31,918 nucleotides of DNA from a virus: positions 1 through 31,918 of the IMG/VR virus record IMGVR_UViG_3300027754_000289. One strand, 5' to 3'. Each line of letters opens with the position of its first letter. The first letter of the stretch is position 1. The notes under the pieces were generated by a model. That model searched no databases and had not been told where the DNA came from. It saw nothing but the letters and a program-made list of their open reading frames with translations. This document shows, piece after piece, positions 14,174-21,654 of this stretch. The translations under genes and the position numbers were made by a program.

Positions 14174-14757
14174 TCATTTCTCTCCGTCAAGAATAGTATC
14201 TATAATGCTATTAGCACCAACGCTTTGTCTCCTAACCTCGAAGCCTTTGTTGATCATAATGGCGTGTTCAATTTGGCCGATCTGACATTCGGATAGTTCC
14301 CAAATAATATAGTCTCTTTCCCACCCAAACTCCTTTGCAAAAAGCCAGACGGTAGAAGCTATCCCGGCTGGCCTTATTGTTTTGGGTCTGAATCTCCTCC
14401 ACCCGTAGTCACCCTAGAATCGGCAATCTCTTTGAAGGTTTCTTCTACAATCCTAACCGCCTCTGTGAAGTCCTCCTCCTTGAATGAATCTGCCCAATCA
14501 AGAACCGCACCCCGAAACTTTGCCTTGTCCCAGCCTAGCGAGATTAGTTTCGTCCTATCATTGACCAAGGCAAATAGGGTTGACCAAATAAAGAACTCGG
14601 TTGAATCAGAATCTTCCCTAACTTGCCCCAAGATGATCCTGTGCCCAAGGCTGAACTTGTTTAGCTTCTGTCCCTTAAAGGTCTTTTCTGTCATCACAAA
14701 AGATTTGTCGAGGGATTTGTTTATGATCTCTTCATCGTTTACTAAGTCGTGGTTCAT
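14174..14757 (-). CDS. Tail assembly chaperone, frameshifted long (GT-like) product
   Basis: A -1 slip at CCCAAAA (14386-14380) joins the first 126 codons to a 68-codon extension and gives a 194-residue fusion. The extension has no suitable start of its own. It encodes TIRPAGIASTVWLFAKEFGW followed by ERDYIIWELSECQIGQIEH, matching the WxFAkEFGW...DxxxWxLS pattern of T-domain extensions in phage tail chaperones. The long form recruits tail tube subunits while the short form binds the tape measure. Confidence 0.8.
14344..14386 (-). promoter_or_regulatory. -1 programmed ribosomal frameshift signal
   Basis: On the minus strand the heptamer C CCA AAA (X XXY YYZ, 14386-14380) is in the correct zero frame. 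It is followed by a 7-base spacer holding the zero-frame stop TAA. Then comes a hairpin: GCCAG-C-CGG (14372-14364), an 11-base loop, and CCG-T-CTGGC (14352-14344), eight base pairs with one C/T mismatch. All three parts of a classical frameshift element are present at standard spacing. Confidence 0.85.
14374..14757 (-). CDS. Tail assembly chaperone, short (G-like) product
   Basis: The 127-residue zero-frame product is acidic and helical (SLGHRIILGQVREDSDSTEF, later SFKEEDFTEAVRIVEETFKE). It ends ...GGDSDPKQ two codons after a slippery sequence. Position before the tape measure and presence of the frameshift signal identify it as the lambda gpG analogue, which coats the tape measure during tail assembly. 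The ATG overlaps the previous stop as ATGA. Confidence 0.75.
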   Translation of the reverse strand: MNHDLVNDEEIINKSLDKSFVMTEKTFKGQKLNKFSLGHRIILGQVREDSDSTEFFIWSTLFALVNDRTKLISLGWDKAKFRGAVLDWADSFKEEDFTEAVRIVEETFKEIADSRVTTGGGDSDPKQ

Positions 14758-15140
14758 AGGTATTTGCTCAACTTTCTGCGAAGTTCTGGTGAGGCCGATT
14801 TGCTAATTAGTAGTGTTGCCTTGCCAAACTGCTTTCTCACTAAAGGAGTTGCGTTGTTCATCGCATCTAATAGACGCTCACGATTCTCTAGAACGGCTCG
14901 GCAATAGGCCAAGGGGTCATCTAGGTTTGTGATTGCACCCCAGCCCTTTTCCCATAGGTCAATGATTCGCCCACCCGTACCATCTGGAAGGTCGTTAAAG
15001 AAGAATGTAACGCTCCGCTTGTTGCCGTTGTCTGCATCCTCGATAACAGCCATAGGCTCTGTCTCTCGAAAGGGGATGCCAAAGGTGGCGAGAACCGAGG
15101 CTAGTTTGATGTTGCGTGTATAAAGGATTTTTTCTTGCAT
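14754..15140 (-). CDS. Hypothetical tail-region protein
   Basis: The 128-residue protein begins MQEKILYTRNIKLASVLATF. It has a beta-rich first half (KRSVTFFFNDLPDGTGG) and a helical second half (AYCRAVLENRERLLDAMNNA). It lies between the tail-tube-like genes and the chaperone and is coupled to the chaperone by ATGA. No family is recognised. A chaperone or tail accessory role is only suggested by place. Confidence 0.5.
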   Translation of the reverse strand: MQEKILYTRNIKLASVLATFGIPFRETEPMAVIEDADNGNKRSVTFFFNDLPDGTGGRIIDLWEKGWGAITNLDDPLAYCRAVLENRERLLDAMNNATPLVRKQFGKATLLISKSASPELRRKLSKYL

Positions 15141-15158
15141 AAGGATTTCTTGGGTGAA

Positions 15159-15512
15159 CTAACTTATTCCATCGTATCGAACTGCCGTAAAGCTGACTTC
15201 CTCGAAGTTATCTGCGCTTCGGTTTCTAGAAACTTCCGTCACATAGGCCGCACCAGCAAGATCAAAAGAGCTTCCGTTGGCTACGGTTATGACTGCACCA
15301 ACCAAGGCACTGAAAGTTGTATAAGCACCCGACACGGAGTGAGTAACTTTCTTATTGCGGAAGGCAACCGCAGTAACATCCCCGCTTTTGTTTTTTAGCT
15401 CAACAGAATCAGCAGAAGCAGAGGAGGAAATGGATTTGATAACCATTCCGGTCTGGTCGCTCGTAGCTCCAAACTTGAGGTTCGTGCCAGTTCCGATAAT
15501 TGTGGCGGCCAT
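15159..15512 (-). CDS. Tail-tube-like protein, paralogue 2
   Basis: The 117-residue protein starts MAATIIGTGTNLKFGATSDQ and is beta-rich with few charges. It aligns along its whole length with the gene just upstream: GMVIKSISSSASADSVELKN against GIVIQSFSLAQTAEATEVSA, then VAVAF-type and YVT strands. Small beta-barrel size and position before the chaperone and tape measure suit a tail tube subunit or tube-like decoration. AGGAAC precedes the ATG. Which of the two paralogues is the main tube protein is not clear. Confidence 0.55.
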   Translation of the reverse strand: MAATIIGTGTNLKFGATSDQTGMVIKSISSSASADSVELKNKSGDVTAVAFRNKKVTHSVSGAYTTFSALVGAVITVANGSSFDLAGAAYVTEVSRNRSADNFEEVSFTAVRYDGIS

Positions 15513-15513
15513 A

Positions 15514-15870
15514 TTAAGTTCCTAGTCCGTTGTAGGCGGTTGCGCTTAGATCGAATGTAGCAAACCCATCAGAAGCCTCAGAGAAAGAGGCATCAGTTAC
15601 ATAATAAGTTCCAGAGGAAACAGCCGTTGAGTTAGATGTAAGCGCAAGGGTCTGACCAATTCCACTCGATGCAACCGCCGCACTACAATTCCCAGACATG
15701 CTTATGTTCCTGCGATAACCGGAAAAGGCAACAGCCAAGTGCGTTCCATTGTGTGCCGATACCTCTGTGGCTTCGGCAGTTTGCGCTAAAGAAAAACTCT
15801 GAATTACAATTCCAGACTCAGACGCAAGCCCAAAAGCCAAACCAGTCAATCCGATAGTAGTTGCCGCCAT
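15514..15870 (-). CDS. Tail-tube-like protein, paralogue 1
   Basis: The 118-residue protein starts MAATTIGLTGLAFGLASESG. Like its downstream neighbour it has the order GIVIQSFSLAQ, HLAVAFSGYRRNISMSGNCS, YYVTDASFSEASDGFATFDL. It is separated from that gene by one base, so the pair is a tandem duplication. An AAAGAAAT sequence lies five bases upstream of the ATG, instead of a normal ribosome-binding site. Likely virion structural, perhaps tail tube; inferred from fold-like composition and position. Confidence 0.55.
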   Translation of the reverse strand: MAATTIGLTGLAFGLASESGIVIQSFSLAQTAEATEVSAHNGTHLAVAFSGYRRNISMSGNCSAAVASSGIGQTLALTSNSTAVSSGTYYVTDASFSEASDGFATFDLSATAYNGLGT

Positions 15871-15886
15871 TTGCTATTTCTTTGTG

Positions 15887-16156
15887 TCAAACATGCCTGC
15901 CAAGGAAGCGAGCCTTGATCAATTCCCACAGAGTAGAACAGACTGCACCGGAGATCAAAGCGACCAACCATAGCTTAGTCTTAATGGTGTGAGCGTCAGT
16001 CTCTAGCTTTTGTAGCCTTAGATGATATTCAACAATTCCTAGCTGACTCTTCTCTAAGAGGCCAATCACAAGTCCCTGCCTCTCCTCAATTCTTGCCACA
16101 GAAATTCTTACCTCGGATAGACGCTCCGAAAGTTCCGCTACTTGATCTGCGCTCAC
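15887..16156 (-). CDS. Coiled-coil plus membrane-anchor protein, XhlA-like topology
   Basis: From the GTG at 16156, which overlaps the previous stop as GTGA, the protein has 89 residues. An N-terminal heptad-like helix (LSERLSEVRISVARIEERQG) runs to about residue 60 and is followed by one membrane span (LWLVALISGAVCSTLWELI) near the C-terminus. This is the topology of XhlA-like phage membrane proteins. It sits among tail genes rather than in the lysis cassette. A TTG at 16165 is an alternative start. Confidence 0.55.
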   Translation of the reverse strand: MSADQVAELSERLSEVRISVARIEERQGLVIGLLEKSQLGIVEYHLRLQKLETDAHTIKTKLWLVALISGAVCSTLWELIKARFLGRHV

Positions 16157-16323
16157 TTCCACCAATCTGCTGAGTCTTTAGCCAGTCCTAGAATCGCTTT
16201 CTGTGCGTCTGCAAGGCTCGTGGTGAGGAATACGGAGGGCTGGCCATCAATGTAACCTAACGAGATGAATCCTTCGTCTAGGAGGTATTGGAGGGCTTTG
16301 ATTGCTTGTTCGTCCTTGCTCAT
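16153..16323 (-). CDS. Small acidic protein (56 aa), unknown
   Basis: The 56-residue ORF begins MSKDEQAIKALQYLLDEGFI and ends LGLAKDSADWWK. It includes a SLGYIDGQPSVFLTTSLADA stretch. It is a compact mixed alpha/beta sequence. It fills the gap between two genes and overlaps the next start as GTGA. The coupling supports expression; no family is recognised. Confidence 0.55.
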   Translation of the reverse strand: MSKDEQAIKALQYLLDEGFISLGYIDGQPSVFLTTSLADAQKAILGLAKDSADWWK

Positions 16324-16353
16324 AACATTTAATAAGAAAAGCCTTATTTAAGG

Positions 16354-16656
16354 TTACGCATCATACCGAATCGCATCCACTTCTTCGTTTGTTGTGCAGG
16401 CAGAGGCGGCGGCTTTGCAGGCGAGGTACTTGTTTCGGCACTCGTTAATCCAGCCCAAAATCTGTGCCTTTTTTTCGCCTTGATAGATTCCATTGGCGCA
16501 GTTGCGTTCGTCCGTTTCTGTCACCTTTGTGCGAATAAGTTTGGTGGTTTGCTCTCCCCAGATTTGCTTCCTTTCTTCGATAGTCTCGGAAAGGGTGCGG
16601 GTATCTTCCCGAGAAATTAACTCGCCCAGATGGTTGTAATTTTCAAAAGATGGCAT
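16354..16656 (-). CDS. Small cysteine-containing helical protein, unknown
   Basis: The 100-residue protein begins MPSFENYNHLGELISREDTR. It is helical with a cluster of four Cys in its second half (RNCANGIYQ, NECRNKYLACKAAASACTTN). The preceding gene ends two bases upstream. Position in the virion gene block suggests an accessory structural or assembly protein, but the sequence shows no known motif. Confidence 0.5.
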   Translation of the reverse strand: MPSFENYNHLGELISREDTRTLSETIEERKQIWGEQTTKLIRTKVTETDERNCANGIYQGEKKAQILGWINECRNKYLACKAAASACTTNEEVDAIRYDA

Positions 16657-16657
16657 T

Positions 16658-17278
16658 TTATTGTCCTAAGAAAAAGCCCAAAGCACTTTGACTATTTCCA
16701 CCTCGGCCATCTGCCGATGAGGTAAAGTCGGTAGAAAGATGCGCTGAATTGCCAGGACTTAATTGTATCCAACCAGCGGTATTGTATTGAGCGATGGGGC
16801 TTTTGAATCCTGCGAACTGGCCCATAAAAGACTGAGATTGCTGGTTAAAACTACGAATCCCGAAATCTGAGTTACTGCCAGTCGCAAGATATGTTTTTAC
16901 GACGAGTAGCGTAAGGCCAACTGGCAAAATCCAAGATGATGCAAAAGAAGCACTCTTTACTCCTGTCGAGGCGGTAGATAATCCGCTGACATATGAGTTA
17001 GTAATTTGTGTGGTGGGTTGAATGTAGTCTGGGTGGGAATTGTAGGCGGCAATTTCGAGGGTGGGTGTGTTGGTTTGGGTGGCGGCAGTGGTCACCTCGT
17101 ATTTTACGGTGGCGATTGTTTTTGCTACATTCGTCCAAAACGGAAGGACATAACCGTAAAAAGAGTTCATAGCTATAGTATCGTCCAGCCTTCCGTAGCC
17201 AATGATGGGCGAAATTAAATTTGCCGATTGAACTGAGATATTTCCAAATATCTTATTCCCAGCCTTGTAGATCGCCAT
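16658..17278 (-). CDS. Putative virion protein, unknown
   Basis: The 206-residue protein begins MAIYKAGNKIFGNISVQSAN. It is poor in charges and rich in Ser, Thr, Ala and Gly, as in beta-sandwich capsid or fibre-associated proteins. AAGGA lies upstream of the ATG. It follows a repeat-rich structural protein and precedes small genes, so it is probably part of the virion surface or neck. No family is recognised. Confidence 0.45.
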   Translation of the reverse strand: MAIYKAGNKIFGNISVQSANLISPIIGYGRLDDTIAMNSFYGYVLPFWTNVAKTIATVKYEVTTAATQTNTPTLEIAAYNSHPDYIQPTTQITNSYVSGLSTASTGVKSASFASSWILPVGLTLLVVKTYLATGSNSDFGIRSFNQQSQSFMGQFAGFKSPIAQYNTAGWIQLSPGNSAHLSTDFTSSADGRGGNSQSALGFFLGQ

Positions 17279-17288
17279 TGCCTAATCC

Positions 17289-18374
17289 TTAATGACTGAC
17301 CCAGCTAGCCGTTCCAGCGGTGGCGAAGATTGCGGACAAAGTCGTAGTCGTGAATCCGCACTCAAAATAATCACCGCTAGATAGTGCCACCATAAATCCC
17401 CCGCCAAGGGTAGTGGCCGTTGCCCCAGCGTTCACGAATAGTTGCCCTGCCCCAAGGTTGTACACCGTGGCCATTTTGCGGGCGGTATTGGCAGGGACGA
17501 GTGTGGCTGATGTGAGGGACGAAAAACTTCCAGAGGTGATGGCGCTGGATGAGATGGCGATGTTAGCCGTGACCGTGCCAGAGATTGCAGGAAGGGAGCC
17601 GATTGTGACGCTGTTGCCAATGGTGACGGAGGAGATGCTTACGGGAACCGTGCCAGAAATGGATGCGGTGACTGAGCCGATCTGTGCCGTTCCTGCTGTA
17701 AGTTCGGTGCTTGTAAAAAGTTTTGACGTTGCATTATCTACTGCAAGAAAGCTAGCAACGCCACTTTGAGTTTTTGCGGGTTTTACAGTCCCAATTTCTG
17801 CCGTCCCTGCAGAAAGGGATGCCGTGACGCTCCCGATCTGTGCCGTCCCTGCTCCGATGGTGACCGTGCCAGAGATGGGGAATGGTGCATTTAGACTTGA
17901 GTTATCTCTTGGATAAACAGGGATTCCTCCACCCTCTTGAATAATCGTTGGAGTCGAATTACTATCTACACCCGTAATATTAATGCCATACCCATCCCCA
18001 CCAGTTACTTTTATTGCTTGAGTTCCCCAGAAAGAATCTGTTGTTACAACATTAGCAAGATTCGCCGTTACCGTGCCAGAGATGGGCTGAGTGGAGGCAG
18101 AGGCATCCACTTTCATCGCTCCAACGGAAGAAACATGGACTATGTTTCCTGTCGTAGCCGTTCCAGTATGACCGCCAATTTTAACAAAGGCAATATTGGC
18201 AACGCTTCCTTGTGTTGCAACTGCGGATTGTAATAGGCCAACTGCGGTTGAAATATCTGTAACTGCTTGAGTGCCTAGAGATACAACCGTATGAGCGGTA
18301 ATATGTTGACCGCTTGTAACAATGGTTGAAAGAGTTGTTGCTGTCTGCGTTCCGTCTAAAATTGCTAAGGCCAT
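17289..18374 (-). CDS. Repeat-rich virion surface protein
   Basis: The 361-residue protein contains repeated ISGTVTA- and AQIGSVTAS-type beta segments (at least four ISGTV copies and several GTAEIG/GTAQIG copies) in residues about 95-290. At DNA level an ACCGTGCCAGAGAT-like stretch recurs. The C-terminal part (LVPANTARKMATVYNLGAGQ then LFVNAGATATTLGGG) resembles a module common at the end of phage structural proteins, NxxRKxxxxYNxGxxxLYV. Likely a fibre-like or decorating protein. Its place before the tail tube genes is unusual for a tail fibre. Confidence 0.5.
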   Translation of the reverse strand: MALAILDGTQTATTLSTIVTSGQHITAHTVVSLGTQAVTDISTAVGLLQSAVATQGSVANIAFVKIGGHTGTATTGNIVHVSSVGAMKVDASASTQPISGTVTANLANVVTTDSFWGTQAIKVTGGDGYGINITGVDSNSTPTIIQEGGGIPVYPRDNSSLNAPFPISGTVTIGAGTAQIGSVTASLSAGTAEIGTVKPAKTQSGVASFLAVDNATSKLFTSTELTAGTAQIGSVTASISGTVPVSISSVTIGNSVTIGSLPAISGTVTANIAISSSAITSGSFSSLTSATLVPANTARKMATVYNLGAGQLFVNAGATATTLGGGFMVALSSGDYFECGFTTTTLSAIFATAGTASWVSH

Positions 18375-18389
18375 ATGGTAGGTTTCTTG

Positions 18390-18878
18390 TTAAATGGTGG
18401 GCAGATAGAAGCTGTTGAGGGCATCGCTAAAGTCATAATCCCTAAGCCCATCAGCATTTGCGTCTGGGGTGACGATAAAAGATAGGGTCAAGCCCCTTTG
18501 CCAAGCTCTTTTGCTCGCCCTTATGCTTGGGGATTGGGAGGTGATTCTGCCCATAAATATCTTCAAATCAGTTACATTGTCTTGAACTTTAGTGACTAGA
18601 GTATTGTTGTCGCTGTATAGTGCGGAAAATATGCTGTAATAAGTATCATCAAAAACAGACTGGGTAGTGCGAGCGGTTGAATCGGAGTAGTTAAGTTCAA
18701 CGCTTATCTCGAATACACCGGAATATGGAACGATCTGTTGGCTTCCAATAGATGCATTGATTGACGCATAAGGGAACAACCTTAGCCCTGTTCTGTTCGT
18801 AGTATATACATTCAGCCCCGAGACTGGGGTTAGTAGGCTCGCCAAGGCATCTTCAACTTTGAACTGGGGAGAGGTCAT
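18390..18878 (-). CDS. Neck/tail completion-like protein, paralogue 2
   Basis: Starting at the ATG at 18878, which overlaps the previous stop as ATGA, the protein has 162 residues. It aligns with the gene upstream: GLNVYTTNRTGLRLFPYASI against GLNIFKRDTEGLRLLPSLVV, then QQIVPYSGVFEISVEL and a final RAWQRGLTLSF strand. Size and position between capsid block and tail tube suit a tail terminator or minor tail protein. A longer start at 18920 would run into the upstream gene and was not used. Confidence 0.5.
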   Translation of the reverse strand: MTSPQFKVEDALASLLTPVSGLNVYTTNRTGLRLFPYASINASIGSQQIVPYSGVFEISVELNYSDSTARTTQSVFDDTYYSIFSALYSDNNTLVTKVQDNVTDLKIFMGRITSQSPSIRASKRAWQRGLTLSFIVTPDANADGLRDYDFSDALNSFYLPTI

Positions 18879-19282
18879 AGCGATGTGCAGGTTGTCTCTA
18901 GGGAGATTGTTTTTGACCAAGTACGATTGGCAGACAGCACGGCGGGGGATTCAGAGACTACATTAGCAATAAACACCTTGAGCGTGGCCGTGGTTAGAAC
19001 ACTAGCCAAGTTTGGGCTTTGATACATTACTTGCAAAATCTCTTGGAACTTAGAATCAAAGGCCGCTCTGGTTGTGGTGTCTGCTCTGGTCGAATAGGTG
19101 ACTGAGATTGGGCATTTGAAAACCCCGCTGTAAGGAATGATCTCCTCCGAGCTAATAGAAGACTCAACCACTAGGCTAGGCAATAGTCGAAGTCCCTCCG
19201 TGTCCCTCTTGAAAATGTTTAGGCCGGTTGAGGAGAGGGCGGTTGCCATTCCGTTCTCTAACTGCCTCTCAATGGAAGTCAT
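18875..19282 (-). CDS. Neck/tail completion-like protein, paralogue 1
   Basis: The 135-residue protein begins MTSIERQLENGMATALSSTG. It shares the GLNIF...GLRLLP...EEIIPYSGVFKCPISV...YSTRAD core and a terminal NRTWSKTISLE strand with the following gene. The two are tandem paralogues. This fold pattern, a helix then a beta sheet, is seen in tail terminator and connector proteins, but I see no specific motif that names one. The start follows the preceding stop by one base. Confidence 0.5.
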   Translation of the reverse strand: MTSIERQLENGMATALSSTGLNIFKRDTEGLRLLPSLVVESSISSEEIIPYSGVFKCPISVTYSTRADTTTRAAFDSKFQEILQVMYQSPNLASVLTTATLKVFIANVVSESPAVLSANRTWSKTISLETTCTSL

Positions 19283-19283
19283 T

Positions 19284-19604
19284 TTAAGTTGTTGGGTCGG
19301 CTACATCAATGGTGTATGAAATTCCGTCCGTGCTTTGTGAGTATCCAGCGATCATTCGTTCAGCCGTTGCGATGGTAATATAAGAACCCACGACAGGAGG
19401 GGCAGAGATAGCGGAGGCATCCACAACAAGGCTCTGGGTTATTTTTAGAACTTCACCGCCAATGTCTAGCTCCACCGCATAGGCTAGGTCTGTTACAGAG
19501 GCCGAAACAGCAGAAGTAGCAAGGCCAGTTACCGCCGTGTATAGGTCGGAAATCATCGAATTTAAGTCTGTCTTAAAATAGGAAGTTTGGATATTACCAG
19601 CCAT
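19284..19604 (-). CDS. Possible head-tail connector (gpFII-like position)
   Basis: The 106-residue protein begins MAGNIQTSYFKTDLNSMISD. It has a short helix followed by beta strands (DLAYAVELDIGGEVLKITQS, ERMIAGYSQSTDGISYTIDV). Size, fold-like pattern and place between capsid-associated genes and the neck genes match gpFII-type connectors, but there is no decisive motif. AGGGGTGA lies upstream of the ATG. Confidence 0.45.
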   Translation of the reverse strand: MAGNIQTSYFKTDLNSMISDLYTAVTGLATSAVSASVTDLAYAVELDIGGEVLKITQSLVVDASAISAPPVVGSYITIATAERMIAGYSQSTDGISYTIDVADPTT

Positions 19605-19620
19605 AAACTCACCCCTAGTG

Positions 19621-20292
19621 TCAATCTGCTTTTATCATGCCGTCAAAGTCCCAAACATTCTGCACCGCAAACTGGTTTCTCTCTGGAAAGAACATGGTTT
19701 CTTTCTCCCTTCTAACTGAGGATGCCAAGATCATAGGTGAACTATTGATGCCCCAGAAGTTCTCTGCCCCCCGAATCGCCCTTGCCATTTCTGCAACGCT
19801 TGATGCCGTGTAGGTATCTAACCCCGCTATCTTAATATCTGCCGTTGTAAGCACATAGAAGTTGTCTTTGCCTAGCTGTTGCCTTGCATCCTTTATGAGT
19901 GCAAGGGGGTCTCGGCGGTCGCTTTGGCTTATCCCGAAAGGTGCGACTAGGTTGTACTTTTCTGGAAGTCCTTTGGCTGGCTTATCGTCTAACAGATCGA
20001 GGACGATGTTTGTCTTGTCTGCATCCTTAATTTCTGGGTGTGAATAAACAAACTCGTGCCAAGGGATTTTGCTTGCCATAAATGCCTCATACCGAGTTGG
20101 CCATATTTCTAGGTCTATCTTATCGCCTTTGTTTCCTCGCTTACAATAAGAGACCATTTCAAAGACTCCCGCATATTGCTCGTAACAATCAATGAAAACC
20201 TCGTGGCCTTTGTCGGCTAGAAACTTGGCGGCGGGTAGGCATCGAAGGACATCCCCAAGACGCTCCCGGTAGATAATGGTTTTAGCGGTCAT
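19621..20292 (-). CDS. GT9-like glycosyltransferase (heptosyltransferase-like)
   Basis: From the ATG at 20292 the protein has 223 residues. It opens with TIIYRERLGDVLRCLPAAKF, the GDxxxxxP start of GT9 heptosyltransferases. A later part holds a nucleotide-sugar binding-like region (YNLVAPFGISQSDRRDPLAL) and ENFWGINSSPMILASS near the end, resembling the GT9 donor-site GxxDSG segment. It is shorter than the usual 300-plus residues, so acceptor or donor domain may be reduced. It is the last gene in a sugar-modification block. It overlaps the preceding gene by 11 bases. Confidence 0.6.
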   Translation of the reverse strand: MTAKTIIYRERLGDVLRCLPAAKFLADKGHEVFIDCYEQYAGVFEMVSYCKRGNKGDKIDLEIWPTRYEAFMASKIPWHEFVYSHPEIKDADKTNIVLDLLDDKPAKGLPEKYNLVAPFGISQSDRRDPLALIKDARQQLGKDNFYVLTTADIKIAGLDTYTASSVAEMARAIRGAENFWGINSSPMILASSVRREKETMFFPERNQFAVQNVWDFDGMIKAD

Positions 20293-21049
20293 CAGCCACG
20301 CTCTTGTCTTGGAGATGGTGAAAGTATTCGGATAATCTGACTGGGCCAGTTGTTTTTTGCAGTTCCTTCCATCCATCCACCAACCCGCTATACCCATAGA
20401 AATCTTGCTTAAACTCAACTTGTTTCTGGATGGCGTAGGCATAGTGATCGAACACTAGCCCCCAAGTTTCCGTCACTCCCCTTGGCACTAGCCTAGATTG
20501 AATGTTGAGCCGCGGGGGTTCGTGACTCGTAAAGCATACGCCCTTGCCCCACTTCCAAGCTCGCATCCATTCATACCAGTTAGACCCGAATCCTTCCCTT
20601 GTAACCACTCGCTTGTTTTCGCCTACGAAGAAATTGCAATGAAACTGCATCGTACATCCATCCTCCGCTCCCTTTAGACATTCATAGATTCCCTCGATCT
20701 GTTCTGCTCTCCACATTTCGTCGCAGTCCACTTCCATAACTACACCGGAATCTACTCCAAAGAGGGCTTGTTGAATCATCTCTAGCTTCCCGCTGAATGG
20801 TTTGCCCTGCGAATAAACAACAACATTCCCGCCTTGGATGCTTTCAATATATTCGTGCGTTCCGTCTATGCTCTTAAAGTCCTTGTGCCACTTGTCGGGG
20901 ATTTGCTTGCACCATCGAGTACATCCTAGAGGCTCGCTCACCCCCTCTACAATTCTCCATTGCCAAGGGATTTTTAACTTCTGAAACTCTGCAAGATGCT
21001 TCTCTATAAAGGGCATCCCATTGAGAACGATGGTGAAGATGGTCAACAT
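20282..21049 (-). CDS. Glycosyltransferase-like protein (GT-A fold)
   Basis: The 255-residue protein begins MLTIFTIVLNGMPFIEKHLA, a GT2-type first strand. It carries a DxD-like metal/nucleotide motif in GVVMEVDCDEMWRAEQIEGI (around residues 103-122). A Trp/Tyr-rich region (GFGSNWYEWMRAWKWGKGVC) follows and could form an acceptor site. It overlaps the methyltransferase-like gene by seven bases. The activity is likely sugar transfer to virion or host glycans; donor and acceptor are unknown. Confidence 0.6.
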   Translation of the reverse strand: MLTIFTIVLNGMPFIEKHLAEFQKLKIPWQWRIVEGVSEPLGCTRWCKQIPDKWHKDFKSIDGTHEYIESIQGGNVVVYSQGKPFSGKLEMIQQALFGVDSGVVMEVDCDEMWRAEQIEGIYECLKGAEDGCTMQFHCNFFVGENKRVVTREGFGSNWYEWMRAWKWGKGVCFTSHEPPRLNIQSRLVPRGVTETWGLVFDHYAYAIQKQVEFKQDFYGYSGLVDGWKELQKTTGPVRLSEYFHHLQDKSVADDR

Positions 21050-21654
21050 AACTGAAAGATGGCCGCACCATTCCTACAAGACATATCTTCCCAGAGAAGG
21101 GTGGCTGTTCGCTTTAGCTTTTCATAGTTTGCGTGGTTCTTAATGTCGTTCACATCGTCTAGGGCGATGATTGTTTTCTCCGCTAGGAAGGGTCGGACGC
21201 AACGCAGTTCCGATTCCCCAGAGAAAGGCGAGCCATCAATCAATACAAAGTTAAAATCCACTTGATGATCAAAGTGAACATCCTCGATTGCGCTTGTCTT
21301 ATATTGGTAGGCGGTTTCAAGGCAGACATTGTGCCAGCCCAAGACTTGCTCTAGTGGGTACTGGTTTAGTTTGGTTTTGGTGTTTTGATAGAACTCCTCA
21401 ATATCTTTCTTGTTCAGCCATAGGCTCGATATAGTTGCCGTTCCGTTGATCGCAACACCCCCTCTAGCAGATAGGTTCATAGCGTGTCGGCCTATATGAT
21501 CTGGATGGTTCTCTATGCTGAATAGTTTCTTGGTCTTGATACATTGTGTTGAGCCGTCCCCTGTTCCTCCTCCAATCTCTAACCCTACATCTAGCCCCTC
21601 GCTATATTTTTGGAGGGCTTGGCCGAATGAATCGTGGATGGTTATTTCTTGCAT
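21043..21654 (-). CDS. SAM-dependent methyltransferase-like protein
   Basis: From the ATG at 21654 the protein has 203 residues. A class I methyltransferase start is visible as DVGLEIGGGTGDGSTQCI (glycine-rich motif I) followed by KKLFSIENHPD (acidic residue after strand 2). A DFNFVLIDGSPFSGESELRC strand and IIALDDVND complete the Rossmann pattern, as in sugar or Methyltransf_24-like enzymes. It sits between glycosyltransferases, so a sugar O-methylation role is a fair inference. The start overlaps the previous gene by 13 bases. Confidence 0.65.
   Translation of the reverse strand: MQEITIHDSFGQALQKYSEGLDVGLEIGGGTGDGSTQCIKTKKLFSIENHPDHIGRHAMNLSARGGVAINGTATISSLWLNKKDIEEFYQNTKTKLNQYPLEQVLGWHNVCLETAYQYKTSAIEDVHFDHQVDFNFVLIDGSPFSGESELRCVRPFLAEKTIIALDDVNDIKNHANYEKLKRTATLLWEDMSCRNGAAIFQLC

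Noticed and set aside
16331-16348. AT-rich hairpin AATAAG...CTTATT in the gap before the 56-residue ORF
   Set aside because: The stem has six A/T-dominated pairs and no U-tract; too weak to call a terminator.
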